From Euryarchaeota archaeon UBA259 (GTDB lineage: Archaea > Thermoplasmatota > Poseidoniia > Poseidoniales > Poseidoniaceae), in assembly GCA_002506275.1 (NCBI GenBank), contig DAXG01000026.1:592-21002 (forward strand): a stretch of 20,411 nucleotides of DNA. Direction: 5' to 3'. Below, piece after piece: positions 8,101-14,313 of the stretch (its first letter is position 1; the number at the start of each line of letters is the position of its first letter). The translations under genes and the position numbers were made by a program. The notes under the pieces were generated by a model, which was given only the letters and a program-made list of their open reading frames with translations, made no database searches and had not been told where the DNA came from.

Positions 8101-9059
8101 ACATCGCAGGCCGAGCGTCCAATTCAGTTGTGGAACTTGAAGACTCCACCCATCTAGCAGTCTTCTTCGGAGGATTGGTATCGTTAGCAGGGCTTGGTCT
8201 TCTGGGACGAAACGACCTCGGTTATCGAATTCCGAATGCGCTGGAAGGCGTCGTTTACCTTGCAGCACTTGACCGGGCAATGTGTGTTGTTGTTGGAGGT
8301 GAGGTCCCGATTCCGTTCAATCTGGACCCGTTTATTTCCGATTATTCGATCGCAACTTGGACTGTACCGTTTTTGTTGATTGAAGTACTTTTGATTGGTG
8401 CTGTGTTTGCCTTTAACTGGGTTGAAGGTAAGCGTATTCAACACAGTATGGACGATCATCGAGGGGCAGCAGGGCGCTCCGCTTGGATTCTCTTTATCGC
8501 TGTGATTTCTTTTGGTCCAGCAGCTTTTGCTGCACTTATCGTGGGTGCTCGACGCGGTGTTTGGTGGTCACAGCCAGCAGTCGTGCTCACTGCTTGGCTG
8601 CTCACGCCATTGGCTTATCTTGCCACCAGCGCTTGGCTTTCCGACTTTGCCGCTTTGCCTCAACTCTCTCTGGTCACCACAGCACAGGGCATTCTCACCA
8701 TCGCCTTTGTAGCATGGACGGTGGAAAAGCGGCAAGGACTGTGGCTGCCAGCGGGGTTGTGGGCCATGCATATCCTGTTGATTGGTTCGGGCTTTGGATA
8801 TGGAAACTTACTCATCACCGTTCTCCTCATCTTGGCTTCTTCAACCACTTCTTGGGTGTCTGGAATCCTCACCTTGCGGAAATCTTGGCGTATCGTCGGG
8901 GCACTTGATTTGGTACTTGCGTGGATTGTAGCTTCAGTTGTCATCATTCAAGGTGCTGCAGTGGAGGTCTTACTGGCTATACTGGTCGCATCCGCCGTTC
9001 TCCTCGGACTTGTGACGTTCTTAACACAGACTTACGAAGGCGAAATGGCAAAGGAGTGA
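5151..9059 (+). CDS. Giant polytopic membrane protein, unknown function
   Basis: 1302 residues from the ATG at 5151; an in-frame GTG at 5067 would add 28 unconvincing residues. Residues 1 to about 105 are hydrophilic and charged (R/K-rich, then E/P-rich), probably cytoplasmic. From about 108 the protein is an almost unbroken series of hydrophobic helices, thirty or more by eye, to the C-terminus. The series is broken once, at about 815-905, by a charged section rich in K, R, E and Q with coiled-coil character (N-R-V-Q-R-L-K-E-K-Q-D-R, later E-K-Q-R-K-R-Q-K-R). The shape recalls DUF2339-like many-helix proteins, but no conserved motif supports membership. The two halves around the charged insert may be duplicates; this was not tested. 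The gene stands alone in orientation next to pckA. Possible roles include transport or envelope assembly, but nothing in the sequence decides. Confidence 0.85.
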   Translation: MTDDTKGRRSTPAPSSPRDEVARKRDFRRAQGIDIKSFMVDAEPDEPPQPEKAEPVIEDIAVGEISPLFTSGDEESTVAGAVQRDGTVEKAPEMDSVSDIAVHGEKRLSLGLLVAMVFIWSAIGAMVGTVLPELLSGAGLLFMGVLGLYLGERWIPNPNMRLLGVTWVIISMKLFYGLALDAWHWGWFDASPLGASETLGISLIGVVSMNVYIAQRHNEDAIAAQATLILLLVGSAAGALYGEIGIASMIALGTLLMHGLAVYRESGNLASLGIASSYLWVGVHALSNNWELFGLELVSFDDELLLFLLMAFVTATNATIAARFVRAENWFSKAFEGMGLGNPSLWAVSVGLGMIGALLAIAAYRLETGYALAQLALLIGAFSGSYLVVRGVRFQDIAPFLVVPTPFLLVGLAIYSSGILPASLPLGLDEYSVYAALTSLFTALALLRNQTAVSDHVIWLGGVAIVGLLTLLIPAGELDNGARILLTTQAIIWLGLSGLAVLRSSPSIAGTAVIGPWIWLLFFATDVDSRLISVDLLPIVIDEYDLFIWMGLLVVQQIWVNIRHGEVGLNLASRLVGFSEIGARLRDSGFAKLWNLSFLLTLIVTWAVTRPGALPIYGLLGVLGGLLIGHSLMVYLDRHRGKPQSLMGVWGVFAVLFSWNFGQSAVWALSLVASCAVMLKASEQSRERGASEFELEKMEALPGKLLTMMMGFLTVFFIMIALNPLTTIPLTGSEYMFDQETNLLVLMIVGLVSLALYLVRAATLEKLLPPAVTAVGLILSMALAGRSIAVESVVLVALVAFVMSGAYLAIQGEFRSGIRALTKKENRVQRLKEKQDRIQAFLDSTGMEGTEVVQLGNQFADGETPETPQSNLRLIDSELLNLAEKQRKRQKRAGSTGEMDLYVGDIHHQPTIVLLFLGTTILATTYLSFTTGATLLALMFSVLISVLFVGLSRLRANQIGLRLPDILGIEAPIALAMLGLVMVHIAGRASNSVVELEDSTHLAVFFGGLVSLAGLGLLGRNDLGYRIPNALEGVVYLAALDRAMCVVVGGEVPIPFNLDPFISDYSIATWTVPFLLIEVLLIGAVFAFNWVEGKRIQHSMDDHRGAAGRSAWILFIAVISFGPAAFAALIVGARRGVWWSQPAVVLTAWLLTPLAYLATSAWLSDFAALPQLSLVTTAQGILTIAFVAWTVEKRQGLWLPAGLWAMHILLIGSGFGYGNLLITVLLILASSTTSWVSGILTLRKSWRIVGALDLVLAWIVASVVIIQGAAVEVLLAILVASAVLLGLVTFLTQTYEGEMAKE

Positions 9060-9060
9060 T

Positions 9061-9078
9061 GGTTCGGGGTTGTGAACC
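9061..9078. repeat. Short inverted repeat just after the stop codon
   Basis: GGTTC and GAACC form a 5-bp stem around an 8-base loop, beginning one base after the stop at 9059. It could form a weak hairpin at the 3' end of the upstream message. There is no T-run after it, so a terminator role is doubtful. Confidence 0.25.
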
Positions 9079-9083
9079 GCCGG

Positions 9084-9098
9084 CGAAACCAGTAAATA
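9084..9098 (+). promoter_or_regulatory. BRE/TATA promoter of the LURP-one-like gene
   Basis: CGAAACC followed by AGTAAATA looks like a purine-rich BRE plus TATA box, with the TATA part centred about 25 nt before the ATG at 9120. There is no Shine-Dalgarno site, so the transcript is likely leaderless. Confidence 0.5.
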
Positions 9099-9119
9099 CC
9101 CGCCGCCAAAGTAGGCACT

Positions 9120-9683
9120 ATGAGCCAACTGTTTCAAATGGACAACTACGTCATCCGAACAAAACTTCTTCGAATCTTTGGCGGAGCATTTTATTTCGAA
9201 GATTTAGAAGGAAATGTTGTCGCATACTCGAAACAAAAGCGATTCAAATTAAAAGAAGACATCGTCTTGTATACCGACGAGAGTTGCACCGTCCCATTGG
9301 TACAAATTAAGGCCCGATCGGTGTTTGATCTTGCTACAACCTACGATATCTTCAGCCCACAAGACGGAACAAATCTCGGCTCTGCAAAACGCCAAGCACT
9401 GAAGTCCATCCTCAAAGATTCGTGGACCATTAACGATCCTGCTGGAAACCCATACGCCACATTTGTCGAAGACAGCATCGCCATTCTGCGCCGGTTCATT
9501 CCTTATATTCCGGCTAAATACCATTTTGAAGTGCCAGGTCAACCCGAGATTCTCATGCAACAGAGGTTCAACCCACTGATCAAAAGAACGCAGATATCAA
9601 TCCCTCCAGGTCATCCATTGGACCGCAGAGTTATCGCTGCTATCGCTTTGTTAAGTTCTGCAATTGAAGGCCGCCAAGGCTGA
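9120..9683 (+). CDS. LURP-one-related / tubby-like domain protein
   Basis: 187 residues, close to the usual size of LURP-one-related (YxjI-like) proteins, which share the tubby C-terminal/phospholipid scramblase fold. Typical features: an aromatic, beta-rich start (Y-V-I-R-T-K-L-L-R-I-F-G-G-A-F-Y-F), then 'D-L-E-G-N-V-V-A-Y-S-K-Q-K-R-F-K-L-K-E-D', the strand 'A-R-S-V-F-D-L-A-T-T-Y-D-I', and 'W-T-I-N-D-P-A-G-N-P' before the C-terminal helix. The last 20 residues (V-I-A-A-I-A-L-L-S-S) form the hydrophobic helix that is buried in the barrel in this fold. The biochemical role of the family in archaea is unknown; lipid or membrane binding has been proposed. Its stop codon directly abuts the stop codon of the convergent phosphohexomutase gene. 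Confidence 0.8.
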   Translation: MSQLFQMDNYVIRTKLLRIFGGAFYFEDLEGNVVAYSKQKRFKLKEDIVLYTDESCTVPLVQIKARSVFDLATTYDIFSPQDGTNLGSAKRQALKSILKDSWTINDPAGNPYATFVEDSIAILRRFIPYIPAKYHFEVPGQPEILMQQRFNPLIKRTQISIPPGHPLDRRVIAAIALLSSAIEGRQG

Positions 9684-11312
9684 TTACTGCATTGCATCGG
9701 CAAGATACTGCGTTAGCATTGGAATGACTTCCGACACACCTTCGGGTTTCATACCCGCCTCAAGCCGTAAAGAAACGCTAATTTTGGCTTGTGTCCCGCT
9801 GTTACGAACGCCAAGCGACAGTAATTCTCCGTCGATTCGCGCTTCGATAAGCATGAGGTTCGCTTCCCCTTCGAGCCTTTTTCTCTTCCATTGCGTGACT
9901 TGACCGCACGATTCAAAGTGAGTTTTCACACGATGTTCGACATCATTTGAAAGTTGATTCATGCCATCCCATAGCGAGCGGTCAACGTTTTTTACCGACT
10001 CTCGCTGTTTCCAACCACGCTTCATGAGCAATTCTTGATCGGCTACACTGCGCGCCAAGAGGTACGACAACAGGGTGCCAGCGCCATCACCAACCAGGCT
10101 CCAAGCACCGTCGGAATGTGGATGAGGGGACGGCAAAACGGCGTGACCTGAATCTTCGACTCCAATGATTGCAGGCATGTGATTTGACCCAAGAAGGTGT
10201 TCACGCAGCGCATGGGAAAGCCATCTGTCACCAACTGCGGTCTCCACCGTTTTCGTTGTGGGCGATAGGCGTTTCATCGAGGAAAGAAGCGCTAAATCAG
10301 ATTCAATACTTGCCGCCACAATCCACGTTGAGGTTTGACGATGACCGGCCACTGCAACGGTATCGGCCATAGCATCTCCGTCGATTATTTTGTACCCATC
10401 TTCAGTCGCCTCAACGATTAAACAACGGTCTCCATCTCCATCGAGCGCAGCACCCACAATTGTTCCTGGTGCAGCAGGTTTGAGCTGTTGCAGCAAAAGA
10501 TGGTCCGACTGGGCTGCTTGTTCAAAGGTCCATGTTGCAGTTGGTGAGAACTCTCCGGCTCCACAGTGGCGGTTTAACTCTGTAGCGGCGCGGCTGATTT
10601 CTTTCGATTCGATTCCGTTTTTCGTGAGCCATTCAGCTAACCACGTACTTCCGGCCCCCTTTGAGCAATCGAGCAGCAACGGTTGACGAATAAAGGGGTA
10701 AGTGCCCTCTTCAACTCCAAACATCTTCTTGAGCAAGGTAAATCGAGTTGAAAGCCATTCAGGATGGTGTTTAACGGCCCATTTTTCCGTAGTTTTCTTA
10801 TTTGGTTGAGAGAGTTCTAACATGTCTATTTGATCGATTTCTCGTTCTTCTTCACTGAGGGCATAAGCGATTGATGATATCTCATCTTCGAGTGCTGGAG
10901 AGGTTTTGAAACCGTCTGAATCAAAGACCTTGATTCCAGAATCCGTAGCGGGGTTATGGCTCGCAGTCATCATGCAACCCATACGGGCTTGGTGCCATAA
11001 AACAGCATAATGCAATGCTGGAGTTGCACATACGCCGATGTGCGTCACCGTACATCCTGCCAATCGCAATCCCAGCGTGATGCCCTCGACCAGTTCTTTG
11101 TTCCCGGGACGTTGGTCCCATCCAATGACCACATGTTCTCCTTCCCCTGGGAGTGTGTCAATGAGATGGCCCAATGCTTCGCCAACAAGTCGCATGAGCG
11201 TTGGACATACGCTTCTCTTTTCGTGCAGTGCGGCCAATGCTGCTTTTTCGTTTGGAGCGGCAGGGGTAATTTTCCCGCGAATACCGTCGGTGCCGAACAA
11301 ACGCTGAACCAT
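9684..11312 (-). CDS. glmM: Phosphoglucosamine mutase / phosphohexomutase
   Basis: 542 residues, longer than the usual 445-460. The four family sites are present: the N-terminal LFGTDGIRG, the phosphoserine loop T-A-S-H-N-P (about 116-121, active Ser 118), the metal loop D-G-D-G-D-R (about 290-295), the sugar loop V-E-D-S-G-H (about 384-389) and the phosphate loop R-N-S-G-T-Q (about 502-507). These enzymes interconvert hexose 6- and 1-phosphates. The adjacent GlmU-type acetyltransferase favours glucosamine phosphate as the substrate, but phosphomannomutase or phosphoglucomutase activity cannot be excluded. The start at 11312 is set by AGGTGA four bases upstream; the longer open frame (to 11441) overlaps the upstream gene. 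The stop of the acetyltransferase gene lies 4 nt before this ATG, so the two are very likely co-translated. Confidence 0.93.
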   Translation of the reverse strand: MVQRLFGTDGIRGKITPAAPNEKAALAALHEKRSVCPTLMRLVGEALGHLIDTLPGEGEHVVIGWDQRPGNKELVEGITLGLRLAGCTVTHIGVCATPALHYAVLWHQARMGCMMTASHNPATDSGIKVFDSDGFKTSPALEDEISSIAYALSEEEREIDQIDMLELSQPNKKTTEKWAVKHHPEWLSTRFTLLKKMFGVEEGTYPFIRQPLLLDCSKGAGSTWLAEWLTKNGIESKEISRAATELNRHCGAGEFSPTATWTFEQAAQSDHLLLQQLKPAAPGTIVGAALDGDGDRCLIVEATEDGYKIIDGDAMADTVAVAGHRQTSTWIVAASIESDLALLSSMKRLSPTTKTVETAVGDRWLSHALREHLLGSNHMPAIIGVEDSGHAVLPSPHPHSDGAWSLVGDGAGTLLSYLLARSVADQELLMKRGWKQRESVKNVDRSLWDGMNQLSNDVEHRVKTHFESCGQVTQWKRKRLEGEANLMLIEARIDGELLSLGVRNSGTQAKISVSLRLEAGMKPEGVSEVIPMLTQYLADAMQ

Positions 11313-11316
11313 CGTC

Positions 11317-12042
11317 TCACCTGTGTTGAGAGTCGGCTGGAAAGACTCCAGTAACCGTGGTATTCGGATGAACTTGTGAATCGCAACCGAGTACAACCCC
11401 CGGATTCGTGACGCTGTTGCATCCAAGTTGACATCGTTCACCGAGCACCGCTCCGAATTTTCTCAATCCGCTTCCAATGCGTTGTCCGTCAATACGAAGA
11501 TGTACTTCTCCACCATCGTTTCGTAGGTTACTGATTTTTGTCCCTGCTCCAAGGTTCACTCCTGAGCCAAGTATTGAATCTCCAACATAATTGAAATGCG
11601 GAGCTTTAGCACCGGGAAGCAGAACAGAATGTTTGGTCTCTGAAGCATGGCCAACCACTGCATTGGCGCAAACCCAAGAAAATTGTCGAACGTACGCCGC
11701 GTGCCGTATTTCTGCATTTGGTCCAATGTAACACGGACCAATAAAGTGTGAACCCGGCTCAATTCGTGCGTTTTGTTCCACGATGACTGGACCAGCGGAT
11801 TCATCGGTCGTTGCTCCTGAGAGTGTTGGGTCTTGAGGAGAAGAGTCGTATGTACTGACAAGTTCAGTTAATTGCGCCTTCAACCCGTTTGGATGGTCGG
11901 GCTGCAAGAAGGAGAAGACGGGTTCTGATGTTGGAAGAATTGGGAAGGCGCCTTCAGGGGGAGAATCATGAAACATCGACGGAAAGAGTTCCAGTGCTGA
12001 GGTGAGAGCATCCGGCCATTTCATGGTTGATGCAGACACCAC
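11317..12042 (-). CDS. Left-handed beta-helix acetyltransferase (GlmU C-terminal-like), stand-alone
   Basis: 241 residues from a GTG start. Residues 1 to about 80 are an unrelated polar, proline-rich head with no nucleotidyltransferase motif (no L-x-x-G-x-G-T-R-M). Residues about 85-235 are hexapeptide repeats of the acetyltransferase domain: I-E-P-G-S-H-F-I-G-P-C-Y-I-G-P, then H-F-N-Y-V-G-D-S-I-L-G with His149 matching the catalytic His of bacterial GlmU, then N-L-G-A-G-T-K-I-S-N-L-R. The likely reaction is acetyl-CoA + GlcN-1-P to GlcNAc-1-P. The GTG at 12042 is preferred because a TATA-like site is centred 24 nt upstream; an ATG at 12024 is the alternative (235 residues). It is followed 4 nt later by the GlmM-like gene, which would make its substrate. 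The uridylyltransferase must be encoded elsewhere. Confidence 0.88.
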   Translation of the reverse strand: MVSASTMKWPDALTSALELFPSMFHDSPPEGAFPILPTSEPVFSFLQPDHPNGLKAQLTELVSTYDSSPQDPTLSGATTDESAGPVIVEQNARIEPGSHFIGPCYIGPNAEIRHAAYVRQFSWVCANAVVGHASETKHSVLLPGAKAPHFNYVGDSILGSGVNLGAGTKISNLRNDGGEVHLRIDGQRIGSGLRKFGAVLGERCQLGCNSVTNPGVVLGCDSQVHPNTTVTGVFPADSQHR

Positions 12043-12062
12043 TCTTGCATGAACTTAGCGTT

Positions 12063-12070
12063 GATATTAA
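12063..12070 (-). promoter_or_regulatory. TATA-like box for the acetyltransferase-glmM pair
   Basis: TTAATATC on the minus strand overlaps the stop codon of the winged-helix gene and is centred about 24 nt before the GTG at 12042. It could start a separate transcript for the sugar-nucleotide pair. Confidence 0.35.
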
Positions 12071-12525
12071 GCAGCAAGATGGTAAAGTCGCTTGCCAGTG
12101 GAATTATCGAGCGTAAATCCAATCATTTCAGAAAGATACCTTGGGATGAAGAAACCAACCTTACGCGTCGTAAGGCCATGGTTTCTCATCTTCCGCTCGT
12201 TTGAAAGATGATCAACGATGTCTGCAGCTGAACACTGCGGTTGCGACGAGACATATTCAATAATCTCATTTTTCAATCGGTTTAATCGAGCTTGTTTTTG
12301 TACGCCGTTTCCTTTCATGATTCTCATGTATTCTTTGTCTTCCACGATATAACAATACGGCGTGGGTGTGCCGTGGGACCCCATTCCCAGCAGCTGTTGT
12401 TCAACAGATATCGAGAATATCTTTCCACTTTTTGGAAGAGCCTCGGCGGAACATATTGTCATGAAAATCACGTTGGCTGATATGAGCGCAACGAGCGAAA
12501 CGCCCCCGATTATCGTAGCACCCAT
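12067..12525 (-). CDS. Winged-helix protein with N-terminal membrane helix
   Basis: 152 residues. Residues 4-27 are hydrophobic (a G/I/V/L/A run ending I-F-M-T-I-C) and look like a membrane helix. Residues about 72-150 carry a DNA-binding-type winged helix: L-K-N-E-I-I-E-Y-V-S-S-Q-P, then C-S-A-A-D-I-V-D-H-L-S-N (helix-turn-helix entry), then G-L-T-T-R-K-V-G-F-F-I-P-R-Y-L (recognition helix region) and a short wing. It may be a membrane-tethered regulator, but no ligand domain is seen. No good Shine-Dalgarno site precedes the ATG at 12525. Later in-frame ATGs at 12462 and 12384 are possible; the last would remove both the membrane helix and a 125-base overlap with the upstream gene. I prefer 12525 because the hydrophobic stretch is protein-like. 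See the overlap finding. Confidence 0.7.
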   Translation of the reverse strand: MGATIIGGVSLVALISANVIFMTICSAEALPKSGKIFSISVEQQLLGMGSHGTPTPYCYIVEDKEYMRIMKGNGVQKQARLNRLKNEIIEYVSSQPQCSAADIVDHLSNERKMRNHGLTTRKVGFFIPRYLSEMIGFTLDNSTGKRLYHLAA

Positions 12526-13210
12526 AGTTCGTGTGAATGGCTACCATGACGGTTTTCAAATCAATTTGGGCACCCGTTGTTTCAGGTGAAGAGGCACTCA
12601 CAATTTCCTTGTGGCCGTCCCACTGAATGTCATCTGGGGTTGGAGGGTCGAGCGGTTCAGTTTCGAAATACAGTTCACCTTCTGCCGGCCGAACAGGTTT
12701 CCATGTCCCTTTTCGGCCTTGGTCAAGCCAAGCCACCATGTGCTTCATTTGTTCAACTGTAGCCATACCGATGTGGGTTTTTTCCCACCATCCTTCGGTT
12801 CGTGCAAGCGTGATGTGGTGAACACCCGGTACGACTTCCCTGTTGTCGAGGGCATCAGCATAAGTGCGGCAGAGGCCGGTCATTCGAACGGTGAAGATTG
12901 GCATTGGACCGACACCGATGTCTTGTAAGCGATATGGATTGGCAAGTTCACCAAGCAGTAAAAACGGTCGCCGTTGAGACATTGGTGCCCCTTCCTGGTT
13001 TGAGAGGAGATCATCGACCGTTCCTTTTTCGGATGTGAACGCAGAACAATATTCCTGTAGAGTTTGTCCAGAAAGCATGCCTTGAGGCGCCTCATCCGGG
13101 AACATCAGAGGAAGCAATTCACTGGAATTGAAGAAGAGCGCCTCCTTTGGTAAAGCAACAGGGGAATTGGACGGCGTGTAGGTCCAGAGCCGCGGCGAAG
13201 TGTTCTCCAT
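12401..13210 (-). CDS. Conserved-looking protein of unknown function
   Basis: 269 residues as read to its stop. No domain was recognised. The central part (about 80-190) is protein-like, with G-E-L-A-N-P-Y-R-L-Q-D-I-G-V-G, V-P-G-V-H-H-I-T-L-A-R-T-E-G-W-W-E-K-T-H-I-G-M-A and an E-x-E-P-L-D-P-P-T-P-D-D linker. It is soluble, with no membrane helix. The ATG at 13210 has an excellent Shine-Dalgarno site (GGAGG, 7 nt spacing), and the zinc-ribbon gene ends 25 nt upstream, so the two are probably co-transcribed. The last 40 or so residues (R-G-R-F-A-R-C-A-H-I-S-Q-R-D-F-H) look unlike a real protein end and lie in another frame over the start of the winged-helix gene, so the true C-terminus may be shorter in relatives. 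Confidence 0.75.
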   Translation of the reverse strand: MENTSPRLWTYTPSNSPVALPKEALFFNSSELLPLMFPDEAPQGMLSGQTLQEYCSAFTSEKGTVDDLLSNQEGAPMSQRRPFLLLGELANPYRLQDIGVGPMPIFTVRMTGLCRTYADALDNREVVPGVHHITLARTEGWWEKTHIGMATVEQMKHMVAWLDQGRKGTWKPVRPAEGELYFETEPLDPPTPDDIQWDGHKEIVSASSPETTGAQIDLKTVMVAIHTNYGCYDNRGRFARCAHISQRDFHDNMFRRGSSKKWKDILDIC

Positions 13211-13235
13211 GTCCAGGCCTCCATGCTCTTCTTCA

Positions 13236-13670
13236 TCAATTCAGCGATGAAGCACCGAAGACGGTTTCTTGGAGACATTGCGGGCAGATGACTTTGATTG
13301 GGCGAACATCGGGTATTCCGAGTGCAGCGCCACATCCGGGGCAAGCGATGGCTTGAGCAATAGAAGCGCGTCTTTGTGCTGCTTCTTGCGACGGGTCGTA
13401 TTCAAACCGAAGTTTCGATTTATCCAAGACAGCAACCGGTGGAGGAAGTGGCGCTGCTTCTTTGACTCCGGGTACAAACGGTGCCGTAGGGTTATACGGT
13501 TGATTTTGGGCGGGCTGAGGCGCATTTCCGACACCGTTCGGTTGTATGGCTGCTAACAATTCCGCTTCACTGATTCCGTATTGCCCCATGATTCGGTCCA
13601 TTTCCAACATTTGTTCGTAGCCTGAGAGGGCGCGTAATGCGGAAAGAACTTGTTCTGGGACGCCTGCCAT
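13236..13670 (-). CDS. C-terminal zinc-ribbon protein
   Basis: 144 residues from the ATG at 13670. Residues 1-45 look helical (V-L-S-A-L-R-A-L-S-G-Y-E-Q-M-L-E-M-D-R-I-M-G-Q-Y-type pattern), followed by a proline/asparagine-rich linker (about 46-80). The end carries two CxxC pairs, C110-P-G-C113 and C129-P-Q-C132, spaced as in a zinc ribbon. Such proteins are often nucleic-acid- or protein-binding adaptors; no specific role can be assigned. A GTG at 13706 would add 12 residues, but it sits inside the TATA element. The ATG at 13670 has GGTGA just upstream and lies about 40 nt from that TATA box, giving a short leader. It opens a minus-strand run with the unknown gene at 13210. Confidence 0.82.
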   Translation of the reverse strand: MAGVPEQVLSALRALSGYEQMLEMDRIMGQYGISEAELLAAIQPNGVGNAPQPAQNQPYNPTAPFVPGVKEAAPLPPPVAVLDKSKLRFEYDPSQEAAQRRASIAQAIACPGCGAALGIPDVRPIKVICPQCLQETVFGASSLN

Positions 13671-13705
13671 GTTCACCACATGAACACCTGCGTTTTGATT
13701 GTTCA

Positions 13706-13713
13706 CTTATATT
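13706..13713. promoter_or_regulatory. TATA box apparently shared by two divergent genes
   Basis: CTTATATT (plus) / AATATAAG (minus) is nearly palindromic. It is centred 24 nt before the plus-strand ATG at 13734 (leaderless spacing) and 40 nt before the minus-strand ATG at 13670, where a GGTGA ribosome site follows. No other TATA-like site is visible in the 63-base gap. Confidence 0.5.
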
Positions 13714-13733
13714 GAGTCGACGGGTTTCGCCGG

Positions 13734-14312
13734 ATGCCGGAAAGTAAAGACTTGGATGTGGAAACCAACATGTGGTCGAAAGCCTTGAAAGAGAAGCGCG
13801 TGCGCCGGCGCAATAAGGGAGTCGTTAAGATGCCACAATCCAAGCCGCGAAAGTTTACCCGTGCCACCCTATCTCGAATGACTCCGAGTGAGCGTTCAGC
13901 TACAGCCCGTTCGATTACGTGCGGCGAAACAATGACCCAACCGCATTGGATTTGGGACGATAGTTCGATGGTTGAAGTCATTGACAGCCTCACTGAAAAC
14001 AATTGGGACCATATCTTTGTCATCAATTCAGAAGGTGCGCCTCAAGGGCGAATTCATGCGGTCGATGTTTTGAAAATCATTGCTCGGAAAACAGTCAACA
14101 GAGACATTGCTTGGATGCATGGGATTCCCGCACAGCAGTTGGTCAACCAACCGCCTATTACCGTCAATGAAGCAACACCGCTCCTCAAGGCGGGGGCGCT
14201 CATGCTTGCCCATGACTTGAATCAAATTGGTGTGGTCGATGCGAAGGGCGCACTCATTGGTGTTGTAGGCCACATTACAATGGCCCGTAAAATGCCGAAA
14301 TTCATTCTGTGA
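13734..14312 (+). CDS. Two-CBS-domain protein
   Basis: 192 residues. Residues 1-55 are basic and unstructured-looking (E-K-R-V-R-R-R-N-K, R-K-F-T-R-A-T-L-S-R). Two CBS motifs follow: about 62-118 (I-T-C-G-E-T-M-T-Q-P-H-W-I-W-D-D, then F-V-I-N-S-E-G-A-P-Q-G-R-I-H-A-V-D-V-L) and about 128-188 (L-V-N-Q-P-P-I-T-V-N-E-A, then I-G-V-V-D-A-K-G-A-L-I-G-V-V-G-H-I-T). A CBS pair normally binds adenosine nucleotides or related ligands and controls a partner. The basic head could bind nucleic acid, but this is a guess. The ATG has a TATA box 24 nt upstream and no Shine-Dalgarno site. It converges on the DUF373 gene with a single base between the stops. Confidence 0.88.
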   Translation: MPESKDLDVETNMWSKALKEKRVRRRNKGVVKMPQSKPRKFTRATLSRMTPSERSATARSITCGETMTQPHWIWDDSSMVEVIDSLTENNWDHIFVINSEGAPQGRIHAVDVLKIIARKTVNRDIAWMHGIPAQQLVNQPPITVNEATPLLKAGALMLAHDLNQIGVVDAKGALIGVVGHITMARKMPKFIL

Positions 14313-14313
14313 A

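Noticed and set aside
12021..12050. Short frame starting at the ATG at 12050 before the acetyltransferase
   Set aside because: It has only nine codons, no ribosome site, and probably lies upstream of the transcription start near 12042.
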